A DNA stretch of 64,000 nucleotides from Corallochytrium limacisporum. Taxonomy: Eukaryota; Opisthokonta. Positions 31,001 to 43,233 of the stretch are shown one piece after another. Where the stretch lies: contig PDIP01000036.1 in NCBI GenBank assembly GCA_002811645.1, forward strand, positions 179,057 to 243,056, read 5' to 3'. A program made the position numbers and the translations under genes. Within the stretch, counting starts at the first letter, position 1. Each line of letters opens with the position of its first letter. The notes under the pieces were generated by a model. That model was given only the letters and a program-made list of their open reading frames with translations, ran no database searches and had not been told where the DNA came from.

Positions 31001-34000
31001 CCAAGTTGAGAGTCGAAAAGTCGCGCTTCTGTTCGGATCGCCTGTGATGCTTTCATTGTCCTCAGCCGGCCGCTACTACATGAAAAAGTCAACTTCGTTG
31101 ACTAAAAGGGCCAGGGGACCTCCTAACTTGCTGCTGTTAGATAAGTTGAGAGAAATTCACGCAAGGTCATATCTCCTAGTAGGAGTTTGACTCTTTCCAT
31201 TACCTATGTCTTTAATTTTATATTCGAACTCAGTTTCATTTTGAAGAATTTGTGCACCCCCAATGGGCCGATGAAAATATATCCCAAATAGCGACCAAGC
31301 GGTGCGATATAGGTTATCATTGTTGCCTTTTTTTCGCCGCTGAGTATCGCATGAGGTGGCCCATATATTGCGGTAGATTAATCGGTCTCACATGGACCTT
31401 AGATGGGCCACAAGAGCATCAGTATCTCTCCTGATTGTATCGTCAGTGTATATCAGCAAAGCAGATATTTCAGTAGAGGGCATATATGGAATTAATATTG
31501 GATCAAAAAAAATTTCATTGGGATTGTACAAGAGTTTGATCCAGACCCAGCTGGGTCCATATCCAAAGTTGGTCAACAAGAGTTGAACGAGATAGGGATT
31601 TTAAAACTGTGAATGCCAAGAGATGATGTTTTGGCAGTAGACTGTTGCCCACAGTTTCTCAATGAACAAAACCGCTAGCTACTCGCCCCGCACCCGGGGG
31701 CGTGAGTGTCCCTGGACAAAAAGGCGGCACCGACTCCCGAAGAGCCCTTTTCTCGTTGTTACATCACTCGAAACTACGGCTGCAAAGAGACTATTCCTGA
31801 GCCCTCGGGGAGTAATGACCACTACCTAATTCATGTCTAAGCCGTTGCAATCTTCCTTCCAGGAGGGGGAATCCATCATGCCGCAAAGAAATAGCCCCGC
31901 AAAACAGGAATGCAAATCTGGAAAGCGGCTGATGGTTCACCAGTGGAGACCGGTAGCAACCGCGCTAGAGAATTCACGGCGACCTAAGCTAGCGGGCCCA
32001 AAATCATAGAGAATTCCGTACGTCGTGTCGACTTAGACGATGGGCAGTTTCTGAAATGTGGAGGCGTGTGCACCCGCACCCGCCTAAACATATGATTTCG
32101 ATAATTTGGGGAGGGATTCAGAAATTCGCCCAAGCAACCATGGCAGTCGGTTCCCAACCCAGCAGAGTGCAGGCCCCTCTGACACCACCGGCTGATTGAT
32201 CCGTCTGAGGCGTTGCTGCTATGTCACAAAAGAAGTCTACGTCACTTCCCGTACGGGTTCCAATACATTCAGTACTAAATGCTGCAGAGAAGTCATCGGA
32301 CAGTTCTCTCGGTTGCACTTTTCAGTGAAGTTGTGCACCTCCATATGTCAATCAACCTGGACAGGCTGCTGGGCAATATGTGACGCAGAGGTACTAGAAA
32401 GGAAAGTGCAAAACGGGTCTTGGAAAAAATACGTGACGTCGAGCCAGCGAACGGTGGAACAACAGAAGAGACGTTGGCTCTTAGGTCTGCGAGTTTGTAC
32501 CACTTTGAGCTAATATATTTGGTACTGAAATGCCTCCCAACAGGCAAGATGAGAGGAGGTGGGCGTGACAAATTTGTGCGTTCGTCAGCACAATTAGAAA
32601 AGACGCATCTTATGAAGTGATCACGATGTATATATTAAGTACTGTATTCTGCTCTTGTTGTACATAGAACCGCGCTCCTCACAGAATAAAGAAGATTATG
32701 GGCCCCGGGTAATCACATGTTTCGCTCGGTACCCTTCCATTTTCTTTGCCTCGTTTCAATTTCGCCTGTGTTCCATCCGTGATTTGCATTTCTAAACATG
32801 GATCCCGCACCGGCTCGCGATGACCAGTCTTTGCTCTCTCTTGCCTGGTGTCTCCGCTCCGCACCCCAATTAAAAGGGTCCGCTTTTCTGTAGAATGTTG
32901 TTCGGACGTGTTCTTCACCAGGTTTCTTTGAACGACAGACGGCGCGGAACCGGCGCTTGGCACTCCGCCAGAGCGCGGTGCCGGTTAACTCTCACCCGGA
33001 AGCCTTGGCCCAGGGAGAGGAAGGCAAAGACTGCTACAATTGGCTAACAGAGATGCGGACCGAACATCAATCACGCAGAGACGCTTTTCTGTTATGAAAT
33101 CCAGTCCTACTGGTGCACTTTGTGTGGCTGCATGGACGGGGTCTGCCAACGCCGGTAGAGGATCTTTGTAGTTGGTGACTCCAGCGGCTCCTGATCATTT
33201 TGCATGGAGTGGCTTGAGCGAAAACCGGCCACCATTAATTGCGACTCCATCAAGGCGAAGAAATATCAAAGTATATAGGAACGAAACCTACGTTTCTTTC
33301 TCCACCCGAAAACGATAAAGCACACTGGCGAACGGCAACAACTTCCACGGTGATGAGCTACAGATACCTGCGTAACAATCGGCCAGAGGTAGAGTTCTAA
33401 CATATTTCAAGAATTTCTATATGCTCATAGCCCCGGCTTCGCTGTACCTACTTTCCCATCTATGAGCCCCGCTCACAGCGTCTCCTGTCCCTGAACACCG
33501 CATCTATGTCGCTGCCTAGGAAGTTTCATCCCATCGATACTAAATGTATGGACGATTAAGTAGAACTTCTCAACAGAAGCGCGCCGCCGATGGTGGTTTC
33601 ACGTGTTAGACGCTGTTTGGGGTACAGTGTGGTCGACCAAAAATAGGGAAGAACAAAGATAGAGAAGGATGAAAACCGAGAGAGATGATTCCTCGACCAA
33701 TTTGCCCCGCTTCAAACCCCAAAGGGCATCTCCGGCGATAACACAACCGCAACCGAAGGAACATTCGAAAGTTTTCGCCGCTCGCTGACACCAGTCCAGC
33801 AAAAACCATATAGCGGAATTATCGTTCGTGACACTCCAAACATTCCTTCCATTTTGGTCCAAGTAATTCCTTGTAGACGTCTGTTGAAAATATTGAAGGA
33901 AAAAACACACCACAAAACGCTAGAGATATGTGCAAAGTTACAACGCCCACTACCAAGTGCACCGGACTTAGGCCTATATATTCTCTATTGAAAAAAAATA

Positions 34001-37000
34001 GGTTCGCTACGTCTCGACCTTAGAGTTTGGGTTCGACGTGCACGCACGACGCCAAGGGAGCGTGCACACAAGATCTGCTCACGTTCGAAACGAACTTAGA
34101 AGAAAATGAATTTTCGATCGGGGCATATGCATTCATTCACTAAGAGCATCAGATTTGAAACGCCGCATGGTGAAGCTATGCAGCTCGGCTAGTACAGCGA
34201 GGGAGTGGTGCTACAAAGGCTCCCAGACCCCGAAGATTTCTTTCCGGTTTGAGTATGGTACTCAATTGATTTTGTGCGTCTCCTTAATTTCAACAGCACC
34301 TTTGTCTCGCGCTGGCTCCTTTTGAAGCCCGAATGGTGACACCAACCGCACGCGTCCAGTTCATAGAGCAGTACAATCAGCACACATTTCGTATTGTTCG
34401 TCTTCGTCTTCCCAGCACCTCAGGCACCGCGGCTACTGCCTCCGAGGTTTTCTTGAATCAGCGATTGTCCTCTCGGTTTCACAGCCAAAGTGGTTCAAAC
34501 CAGACGGGTGATGCAAAGGAAGAAGCTCGAGCTCTGAGCAAGCAGCTCCACCCGTCGGACCCCGACCGAAAGCCAGAATGCTTCAACGTCGATCAGAATT
34601 GTGTTGTACAGCGCTCAAAGTACTTCAATATGATCCCTTGCCCGTAGTCGCATTTGTCTGTTCGCGTCTGTCCACACCGTTCTCTTCGGGGATTATACAG
34701 AGTGACTATACGCAAATGAATAAGAAGGGGTGTAGACCGCATCACACACCCACCTCCTCTTTCCTACTCGACACTCAGCCAAAACATGACCAGCGTCAAC
34801 CATTGTAACACAACCAAAGTCCCTTGAATGTATGACACTTTTGTGGATTTATCACCGACTTTGGCTTCCAGCAGGTTTCTGCATGCGTCGGTCGGTATCT
34901 TAGTCACAGCAACGACGAAAACAACATGGCTTCTCCATGGTGAAACTATTGGAAAATGGCAGCATAATCGTCCACACCTATCTCTCGAGAAAATCATAGC
35001 GTGCGAAGGAAAAGGACGAATGACGCCGGCCCCGCATGGTCACCCTACCATCGGCTAAGCAACCAGCCGTCGCAATGAACAAACCAAGTACGAACATTGA
35101 GTACCCAAATTAACGTTCATTGCGGTTCATTCCACTTCATCGATATTTGTATCGAGTGTGTGTCGATCTGCATACTACACACACTGCTGCACACAGGGAC
35201 GCGGAATTGCAAGGAAACAGGTTGAGATTTGGATCGATCGCGAACGCAATAATAGTGAATAGACTGACAGTCGGAGAGGTTTGCTTGCTGGCCGCCCTGT
35301 TGCAAAATTTGCGACGAGTTGTGAACGGACAAAGACAGCGGGCGTGTTCAGAACATGCCCTCGATACCCACTCCCTTCCGCGGTACTACTTACCCAAGCC
35401 TCCTTTGAGTACCGGTCCTTTGCACAAGTTTGCAAGACCAACAATACTGCGTACTTCAGAAGAAGCCGAGTGGTGACCGCATTCGTCCAAAGCCAGAATA
35501 CCAATATTCTTTCCTTTGAAGGAAGTCTTCGTTTGAACGGTTTTGCGGAGTGCCCAATCCGATTTGGATGCACCTAGAGAGGAAGTTGGTAGTGGTTCGT
35601 ATGGTCTTCGGAAATTCTGTCCAGTTGCCGACCTTCCCTCCCAAAAATACACACTCCACCAAGCTGGAGACAAATTTCATCGTGTCGATCACATCAATCG
35701 CTGCCACTGGCTCACATAACCATCCTATAACTCAGAGCATGCGAAAGAACCCCACCTGTGTTGTACTAAAATGGTCACGACAGTGATTTCAGTATAGAGT
35801 GTAGAGGAGAAGAGGGATGCTCTTGTGACGGAAATCTATCCACAATGACTGGGAGTGAAGCAGCTGCAAATGCACAGGTTGAGGTCAGCAGATTGTCAGC
35901 CCTCGATGAGGGGACGGGCCGGTTTAATACGGTCCCTCCTTGTCTGGATGGTTGGCTCCGGCCCTCTGACCCTTCAAATGTGTCCAGTGCAACACCTCTG
36001 TGTGAAAACTGCGAGCGGGGTCGAAAGGGTTGGTCTCGGGGAGTTGCTCGCCACACGACATCGCACGGGAAAGTTGTGTGTTGGTGGCTTGGATTTGTTC
36101 ACCGGATGAGATGATCTTTTAAACTTCAATACTAAATAGAGGGGTCACAGCTCGGCAAATTTTGGGGTGGGAGGTGGGGGATGCGGAGAGTTGTCTGTCG
36201 TTTCTGGTCTGTGGGATCCTTGGTTGTGTCTCATCTGCTTCATTATTGTTTCTGTGGCGTGCGCTCCATTTCTGGTCCAATACAGGGCTTGATCCTCCCG
36301 TGTAATCCAGGTGGGTGGTGAGACTGTTTTGTTTACGTGTGTATACGGCCAGACGATGCGTCGTAGATTGATAGACAAGGACAACCAAGGGAGGTAGTTG
36401 AGAGAAAAAATTTCTTTTGAGTCTTCCTCTTTCCGTACCCAATACCATACACTGCGGTTGATTGTACTGCACGGGGCTCCCATCCTCCCGTGCGGGTTCG
36501 GACCATGGCAGACGCGAGGCGGGGTAGAATCGAAAAGAAAAAAACCTTGGATGCCTATAAGTTGGTATGGAGAAAACCAAAAACAGATACTTTCAAAATA
36601 TTTTGTGAAAAAAATTCTTTCTCCCACTGATAGAGACAGCCATGTTTTGACACGTTTTCGCAGTTCCAGTTTACTGCAGAGAGATAATCGAATGGATACT
36701 CCATATGTTAGTGGATGGCCTGCCGGACAGTGACCCGGCCGGAAGCTGTTCAACTGCTCCCGCCGGAAGGGAAGCATCAAAAATGACGTGGTTGGTTGCA
36801 CAGCCCGCTTAATTTGATCAACATTTTTTGGGACGATGGACTGGTGGGTCCACTGCCAGTTGGACTATGTGGTAATACTTTCACGGACACCATTGGATTC
36901 GGAGGCGTGTCCCTTTTCTGTCGGTTATGATCGCGAGGTGTCTAACTGACAACATTTGAACAATCCATGGTGCAGATGGTTTCAGTGTCTGTTTGAACCA

Positions 37001-39537
37001 TGTCAAGAATCTCTATCCATTTCCATATGTCCATGCGGAACTGACATTTCGTTGCACAAGAAAAGCGCAGCTGTAGGCCAGCAACAGACACGCATTTCAA
37101 ACCTCTGTCTAAGCTCTTTCGCAGTCTCCACTTCACAACCCCTTTAGGCCTAGAGGATTGAGCCTGTTGGGATCTCGGTGGCCTCCAGAGGACAAGGGGA
37201 ATGAAGGACAAGGTAAAATTAACAAAGGCGTTCGCTATCGATAAAATGATCCCTTGCGAAAGGCTTGGTGCTTTCGCTGAGTATTTGGGCGGTGACTTAG
37301 GCGGGCTTGTCATCTCTAGTGCTCCCTTCAAGTCCCATTTGAGAAACTTGTAAGCCGGTCTCGAGATCCTCCCACAGCACTAGTACCGCGTACAGCAGTC
37401 AGCACCCGGCCAGGCAGGGGTTAGACGGCAGCAAAAGAAGACGAAGAAGATTTTTTTTCTTTCACTGCCATCTCTGCTTCGTTCGGAGTGGACTGACCAA
37501 CCTGAGAATGACCCCAGTAAAATATTGACAAAGAGTTAATTCCTGTGGCCTGATCCGTAAGGAGCGAATGGTTAGGAGACGACGAAGTGTTGGGCTGATC
37601 AATCGCTGGTGATGAACAAACAGAGAGGAACATGATCGTCGCAGTACGCTCCTTCTTCGACCCATTTCTGAATTGAATTCCCTGTTTTAATCCTTTGAGG
37701 ACGGAGAGGAATAAATTTTTTCGAAGCCACACTGAATTCCGAAGTCGATAAGTACACTGACAATATCATCCGCAACAGGACATCACTGGGACTGTATACT
37801 GAACCTGCCGTGTTGGTCGGGAATGACATAGCATTCCGACATAAATCACTCTTGCTCGGTGTCTCTCTATGTCGAAGTATATTTCGAGTAAATTTTTTCC
37901 AAATCCCACAAATTATATGGAATTCAACGGAGATGAAGTTTCTGAACGGTGTTACGAACAAATAGAAACCCAACATCCTTTCATCCATCGTATTCGTTTC
38001 GCCTTCTAGTGCAAAATGGAAACTGTGGTGCGCTCCTGCACTGAACGGTAGTAACTTCTAGTACTTGGATGTGCCCTCTCGACACCAAGCATACAAAGAC
38101 ACCATATCAGGGCCGCACGCATGCTCTTCCAAAGACATGCCCGTATAGCGGTAGCTTATCATGCTCCCCGACGGTGTTCATATTCACTTGTCCTGATCAA
38201 AAACGCATAAGAAGCCTATTGATATGCGCTCACCTCTCTTCCCTTTCGAAAATTCTCCCGAATCTGCGAGCGCGACACATTCTATAGGCGCAGTGACGTC
38301 CGAAGCAAAACATTGGAATGACTAAGCCTTTAAGCATTTGGTGTCCAATGTTCTACCCTGCGATGCAAACAGTGCAGCTTAATAGTATTCGATCTTCAGA
38401 AGTCGAACCTTTGTCGTTGTACAACCTTTCCCCCTTTCTGTTTGGTCACGCTGCTGGAAGCTCGTAGGTAATGAATGTATGGACAGAATTAGAAACGCAG
38501 TCGCGTTTTCTCGCCGTTGCTTTGGTGCTTTTTCTAGTCCCCCCTGGTTTGTTGTTCTTCTGGTGGCCATTGCACACTTTCAAAAGTAGCTGCTCCAAGG
38601 GTATCGGCGGGAAAATCACATGGATTACCCAGTCTTTTTCTGGGACACGAAGGCACCAATCTAAAAAATGGCGAAGGGATAGTTTGTTGACAGATTGCGT
38701 GCTGAACCAAAGAAGTGGAAAATTTTTGTGCCACGGCACAGGAATCCAAAAAGTGGTGAATGATACGCAGCTGGTTGCAGAGAAGGATGGTGAAGGTCTT
38801 GTAGGTCCAAAGTGGATTCATTTGCCAACCACTACGAAGTATAAGATGTGTACCGCGGTGAGTGTTGCCCCTTGTTTCTGTAGGGTGTTGGGAAGGTGGA
38901 CGCATGTGCTTCCTCTCCTCTTCCTCCACTTGCGCTCGAGCAGTCCAGAAGCAAGATGGTGCAAGTCTGAAAATGTTACAGAGTTTCAGTATGGAAGAGT
39001 CTTGTAGCGCGTGTTCGTGTGGGTCGGTTTCGAAGAACCGGTAGAGGGTGGTCTGATAAGTGTTGTGCTATGTGATTGTTCTTCGCCCAAGAATGGAGAG
39101 TGGGAACGGGGCGAGAGGGAAAGGCGGAAGTCCGAGACGGAAGAGGGGAAAGGGGGCTTCTGTGAGGGTGTGGACGGGGCAAAACTGTTATAATGGGTTC
39201 TTTCGGGTTTGAAGAGCTCGAGATGTCATCAGCACTTGCAAAAGTTGGTTTGAGTGACTCTCTCGTGCGGATAGGTGGCTCTTGAGTTCCGTGTTTGTAT
39301 CTAGTGCATGAAGTTTTTGTTTTGTTTTGCTTCCGTGCGTAGGATCGGTCTATCACGAGAATACAAACAATGGACAGGTACTCAGGAGGTAGATCTCCAA
39401 TTATTGTTACCACCAGTGTTCGTGTTCATCAAAGCGATAGACTAGCACACGACATTAGAGACATCAACAGCAACAACGGGAAATAGTAATGCAATTGTAA
39501 ATTTTCATACAGACATAAACAGAACCCCTGATATAGA
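28031..39537. other. 11.5-kb gene-poor region
   Basis: No gene I can support. The longest open frames (36145-36801 minus, 38471-39007 plus, 29599-30126 minus) show no domain or family resemblance and are close to chance expectation for this length. Local features are a C/G-run palindrome near 29726-29741 and TA-rich runs near 29370-29385. There is also a direct repeat of TCCGGCTTTCGATG about 26 nt apart at 28919 and 28945, and GATCATCATCG motifs near 28680 and 28736. I see no transposase, reverse transcriptase or long terminal repeat. It could be intergenic regulatory DNA, decayed mobile DNA or non-coding RNA genes; the sequence alone does not decide. Confidence 0.55.
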
Positions 39538-40770
39538 ATGGCTCCATCAGCACCGGAGTTAATGCCAATTCAGAGCGGCATGAGTGTAGTAAATATTAAC
39601 GGAAGCTTGGCGGAGGTCTTGAATGGCCGTTACATGATCCGCGGCAAGCTCGGAGTCGGAAGCGACTCCACTGTGCTCAAGGGATATGATTTGCAGGAAC
39701 AGCGTAAGGTAGCTATCAAAGTTGTTCAGAAGTCCCGGAGGAAGAACAGCTCTTTCAGCAAGCGCCTGAAACGCGAACTGCTGTTTATGCGCGTTCTGAA
39801 TTCTCAGTACTTCCCTGCCCTGCATGATGTTATTGAGCACGATAAGGAATTGTATCTTATTATGGGATATGTTCGTGGAACCGAATTGTACACGAAGATC
39901 CAGCGCCAGCGTCGCATTGGGGAAAAGGAGATGCGGGAGATTTTCCGCCAGCTCGCTTGTGCTGTAGCTGAGCTCCATGCCTTCGGCATTGCCCACCGCG
40001 ATATTAAGCCTGAGAATGTGCTGGTTGATAAGAAGCGCCAGGCTCATTTGATTGACTTTGGTCTGTCCAATATCTGTGGACCCAACCACATGACCACCTT
40101 CTGCGGTACTCCCAACTATATGGCCCCTGAGGTCCTGCATGGCAAGTCCTACGATGGCAAGTCTGTGGACGTCTGGTCACTGGGTGTTACCCTGTACACC
40201 GCCGTGGTCGGAGGCTTCCCCTTCGATGGTGACTCTGTTGAGGAAATCTTTGATAAGGTTGTTGAGGGTCGTTTGTACATGCCCTCATTCATCTCTCCTC
40301 AACTTTCTGACTTGATCCTGCGCATGCTGAACCGCGACAGCGCCAGCCGCCCATCCATCACTGATATCCTGAAGCACCCGTGGGTGACTGAAGGTCTGTC
40401 TGAGCCTCTCCCTGATTTCTCCGACAAGGTCAAGAACTTCGACGCTGTCTCTGATATTAGCGAGTGTGACTTTGAGATTCTTTCTCAGATGGAACAGGCT
40501 GGTATTGATATGGCTGTCCTCGAGGCCGAGCTCACTGAGAACCGGCCCAGTCATATCCGTAATCTGTACTTCCTGCTCGCCAACGGCGACAAACACAGTG
40601 CTGACCAGAAGCTCCAGGACGAGCTGAAGAAGGAGACAAAGGTCAAGAGCTCGTCTTTCTTCAGCACCGATTTCGTGTACACTTACCTGAACCGCATTGG
40701 CTTCAAGACCACCATGGATACTTTGCGGTCGGTCCTGCCTGTCAGCGCTGACAAGGAGGTTACGGCGTAG
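39538..40770 (+). CDS. CAMK/AMPK-related Ser/Thr kinase with UBA-like domain
   Basis: A 410-residue protein kinase. The catalytic domain spans about 30-285: glycine loop LGVGSDSTVLKG (third Gly replaced by Asp-Ser-Thr), VAIK with Lys61, H153-R154-D155 in AHRDIKPENV, D173-FG in LIDFGLSN, TFCGTPNYMAPE activation segment and DVWSLGVTLY. The Thr in the activation loop (HMTTFCGTP) suits activation by an upstream LKB1-like kinase. Residues about 312-358 (CDFEILSQMEQAGIDMAVLEAEL, then SHIRNLYFLL) fit the UBA-like domain of AMPK-related kinases, supporting SNF1/NIM1/MARK affinity rather than CaMK. Tail residues 360-410 are helical. ATG 39538 is the first start; codon use is strongly biased to C-ending codons, suggesting good expression. 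Substrates are unknown. Confidence 0.9.
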   Translation: MAPSAPELMPIQSGMSVVNINGSLAEVLNGRYMIRGKLGVGSDSTVLKGYDLQEQRKVAIKVVQKSRRKNSSFSKRLKRELLFMRVLNSQYFPALHDVIEHDKELYLIMGYVRGTELYTKIQRQRRIGEKEMREIFRQLACAVAELHAFGIAHRDIKPENVLVDKKRQAHLIDFGLSNICGPNHMTTFCGTPNYMAPEVLHGKSYDGKSVDVWSLGVTLYTAVVGGFPFDGDSVEEIFDKVVEGRLYMPSFISPQLSDLILRMLNRDSASRPSITDILKHPWVTEGLSEPLPDFSDKVKNFDAVSDISECDFEILSQMEQAGIDMAVLEAELTENRPSHIRNLYFLLANGDKHSADQKLQDELKKETKVKSSSFFSTDFVYTYLNRIGFKTTMDTLRSVLPVSADKEVTA

Positions 40771-42115
40771 ATTGTAGCATCCCATCACATCATATTTCCA
40801 TTTCCATTTGTCCATTGCATTCAGATGCATACATTAAAGAATAGCATAGAGCATCCATGATCATCCACTTTGCCTGATCGTTTGAGCGAGGCGTATCCCT
40901 CCAGTAATATGTGCCAAAAACCGGCGCCACCAGGGTTTCTGAAAGGCTGTCCAACTCCCCGCAGGCCCTCTCATAGATAGGGAGTCTATTTTCCGGCTTG
41001 TGTGCAGAAACTTTCATGGCCTAGTACTGAATCTTTGGGAAAATCGTTACAAGGCAATCTTCCTCGTTTTCCCACCATCGAAAATTTCTTGTAAGGGAGG
41101 GCTCAGACGAGGGGAGAACGGTCACCCCTTCCCCCGCCGGGGAGAAGGGGGGGGGGGAAGAGACGGGTAAATAAAAATCGCAAATGAGTACCTCTCACTG
41201 GGTCACCGTCAAACTGACCGCCCCCTGGGGGAGACAAGGGGGGGCTGTTTGTTGGACCCATGTGCGCTGTGTGTAGTGTGTAATTTGAAAATTGGAACCC
41301 CCTCCCACCACCTCCCGCCAGTGTCTTTTTCCACTTAACTTCACTCATTTTTCATAGTCATTTAGGCTAATAATAGGGACAGCCTCGCAACAGCACATTG
41401 CACCAACGTGCCTATTGTGCCAACGGTGCGGGTTCTTGCTACTACGCTAGAAGTGGACGAACCAGAGAAGAATTAATTTTCCCATCACCCAACAGTACAC
41501 TTGTATGACCAGGCGATTACGATATTTAATACAGGGCTAGTTTCACGCACAAAACATTTTGATCGGCGATCAGTAGCGGTGTATTTTGTAAGGGACACAC
41601 TATACATAGAAATATTGCGCACTAACTGCGTGTCACCGTTGCCGAGCCAGCAAACGCGGGGTAACCCAGACATTTTGGGTTATAGTCAATGGATTGATTT
41701 TTTTTTCTGCGCGAGGCCGAGTTGGATTCCTACATATCTTTGGCCTTTTGCGAGATCGCCCGTGGCCATGTGCTGCATTCTGGCTACAGGGTGTCGAAAG
41801 TTGTACTTTCAAGATATTCCGCATATCAAAAAATTATTCTATTTTTATATACTTTTATTTCAGAGTTTTTGAAATTCTGGAGACCTGTATCGCAGGGGGG
41901 ATCCGAACGGGACAGCCGACAGACGGGGCGGACTTTCGGAACCCGTAGTGCGGTGCGCACACGAAGGAATGGATCGCGTGGAAAGGATGAAATGTCTCTG
42001 AGGCAGAACTGATTACAAGAGTCGGAAAGAGGCTAATCCATGCATCTTCTGCTCAGTCATTCAGCTTAATTAGTCAAACACTTGTATGATCTAAAGAAAG
42101 TGCTTCGAAATTGAA
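40771..42115. other. Spacer with C/G-run palindromes; possible missing exon
   Basis: Between two plus-strand genes. C/G-run palindromes lie at about 41120-41160 and 41219-41245. A 5' exon of the TPR-DM10 gene is probably in the second half but I could not identify it with confidence. Confidence 0.5.
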
Positions 42116-42955
42116 ATGTACGAAGAGGCGATCTACCTCTTGAACAAATTCATCTTGACTTTGCCCGGCACTGCCCGTGCCAGCTTGATCCGTGGTGGCT
42201 GTTTCAGGGCGCTAGGTGAGAGCAAACACGCCATCGGCGACTACAGTGCTGCTCTAGAGGTGGAAGTAGGTAGGTGCAATCGCAAACGAATTCGCACCCG
42301 TCTGGCTGTTCTGAACAATGCTTCCGGAAGAGCCATGTATCGTGCTGGTGCCTACCAGGAGGCGCTGGAGGCTTTTGATGATGCGATTTCCAGCTACCCA
42401 TACTACTATTTGCTATGTCTACATAGGGGTCATTGTCACGTACAGTTGGGCGATAAACATGCTGCCCAGGAAGATTCTATGGGCAACGTTTTGTCTCTGA
42501 TGCCCTATCCTCCGCGTAAGGTGCCCCCCTGGCTGAGTTGGAGGGCCAGGCTCTGCGCTTTTGCCGGTCATTTGCACACTGATAAGCCGGTGGACCGTGA
42601 TCGTCGCCTCATTGTAAGTTACTTCCTGGAAGACAAGAGCGTGAAGGTGTACGAGCCTCCCATTCGCAACTCTGGAGTCATGTACGGTCTGTGGATGAGC
42701 AGGAAGCGCATGAAAAACCTTGTGAATGGTGAGTTCTTTACTGCTGCTGATTTCTACGCGGGCAGTGTTGTCACTATCAATGCCCACAAATTTTGTCTTG
42801 GCGAGCCCGATGCCTGGGTTGCTGCATGGATGGAGGCCCACCCTGATACGCACCCATACAGTGACATTCAGAAGATCAAGGCTAAGGTTGCTGGACACTC
42901 AGAGCTGCGACAGCACCTTAAGTGTGCGGAGTCGCACAATGCCAAGGGGCCCTGA
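42116..42955 (+). CDS. TPR and DM10 domain protein (5' end probably incomplete)
   Basis: At least 279 residues. N-terminal tetratricopeptide repeats (YEEAIYLLNKFILTLPG, GDYSAALE, YRAGAYQEALEAFDDAI, LCLHRGHCHVQLGD) are followed by a DM10 domain at about 158-255 (RRLIVSYFLEDKSVKVYEPP, RNSGVMYGLW, FFTAADFYAGSVVTINAHKF). DM10 occurs in axonemal proteins such as EFHC1/2 and NME7, so a flagellar or microtubule role is the best inference. The ATG used begins in helix B of the first TPR and the frame stays open for 21 nt upstream (encoding KCFEIE) to an acceptor-like AAAG, so a first exon is probably missing. The 3' end converges with glycogenin. Confidence 0.72.
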   Translation: MYEEAIYLLNKFILTLPGTARASLIRGGCFRALGESKHAIGDYSAALEVEVGRCNRKRIRTRLAVLNNASGRAMYRAGAYQEALEAFDDAISSYPYYYLLCLHRGHCHVQLGDKHAAQEDSMGNVLSLMPYPPRKVPPWLSWRARLCAFAGHLHTDKPVDRDRRLIVSYFLEDKSVKVYEPPIRNSGVMYGLWMSRKRMKNLVNGEFFTAADFYAGSVVTINAHKFCLGEPDAWVAAWMEAHPDTHPYSDIQKIKAKVAGHSELRQHLKCAESHNAKGP

Positions 42956-43233
42956 TGTGCCGGGGTCTTAACGAGCGAGAGTGCTTCACTTGCCTTCCCG
43001 CACTTGCCTTCGGGCGGGAGCGTCTGGGACTGCCATTGCTGAAGCACTTGCACTTTGAAGCGCCAGTCATGTCATCGATACATCACCATCAACTCTCACA
43101 AACAAATGAGTGACTTGCCCAGTATTCCAAAATGTACGACAAGGTAAATTCTAATCAAATCAGTTTCTATCACTATCGTCTCAACTATCGGAGAGGTCTA
43201 TGTAGCTTTGTAGACGCATGTGATGCTCTGCCA

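Noticed and set aside
30673-31092. Possible reverse-transcriptase fragment
   Set aside because: No YxDD box or other retroelement motif.
36145-36801. 218-codon minus-strand frame
   Set aside because: Starts at GTG, has no domain or codon bias, and is near chance expectation in 11.5 kb of six-frame sequence.
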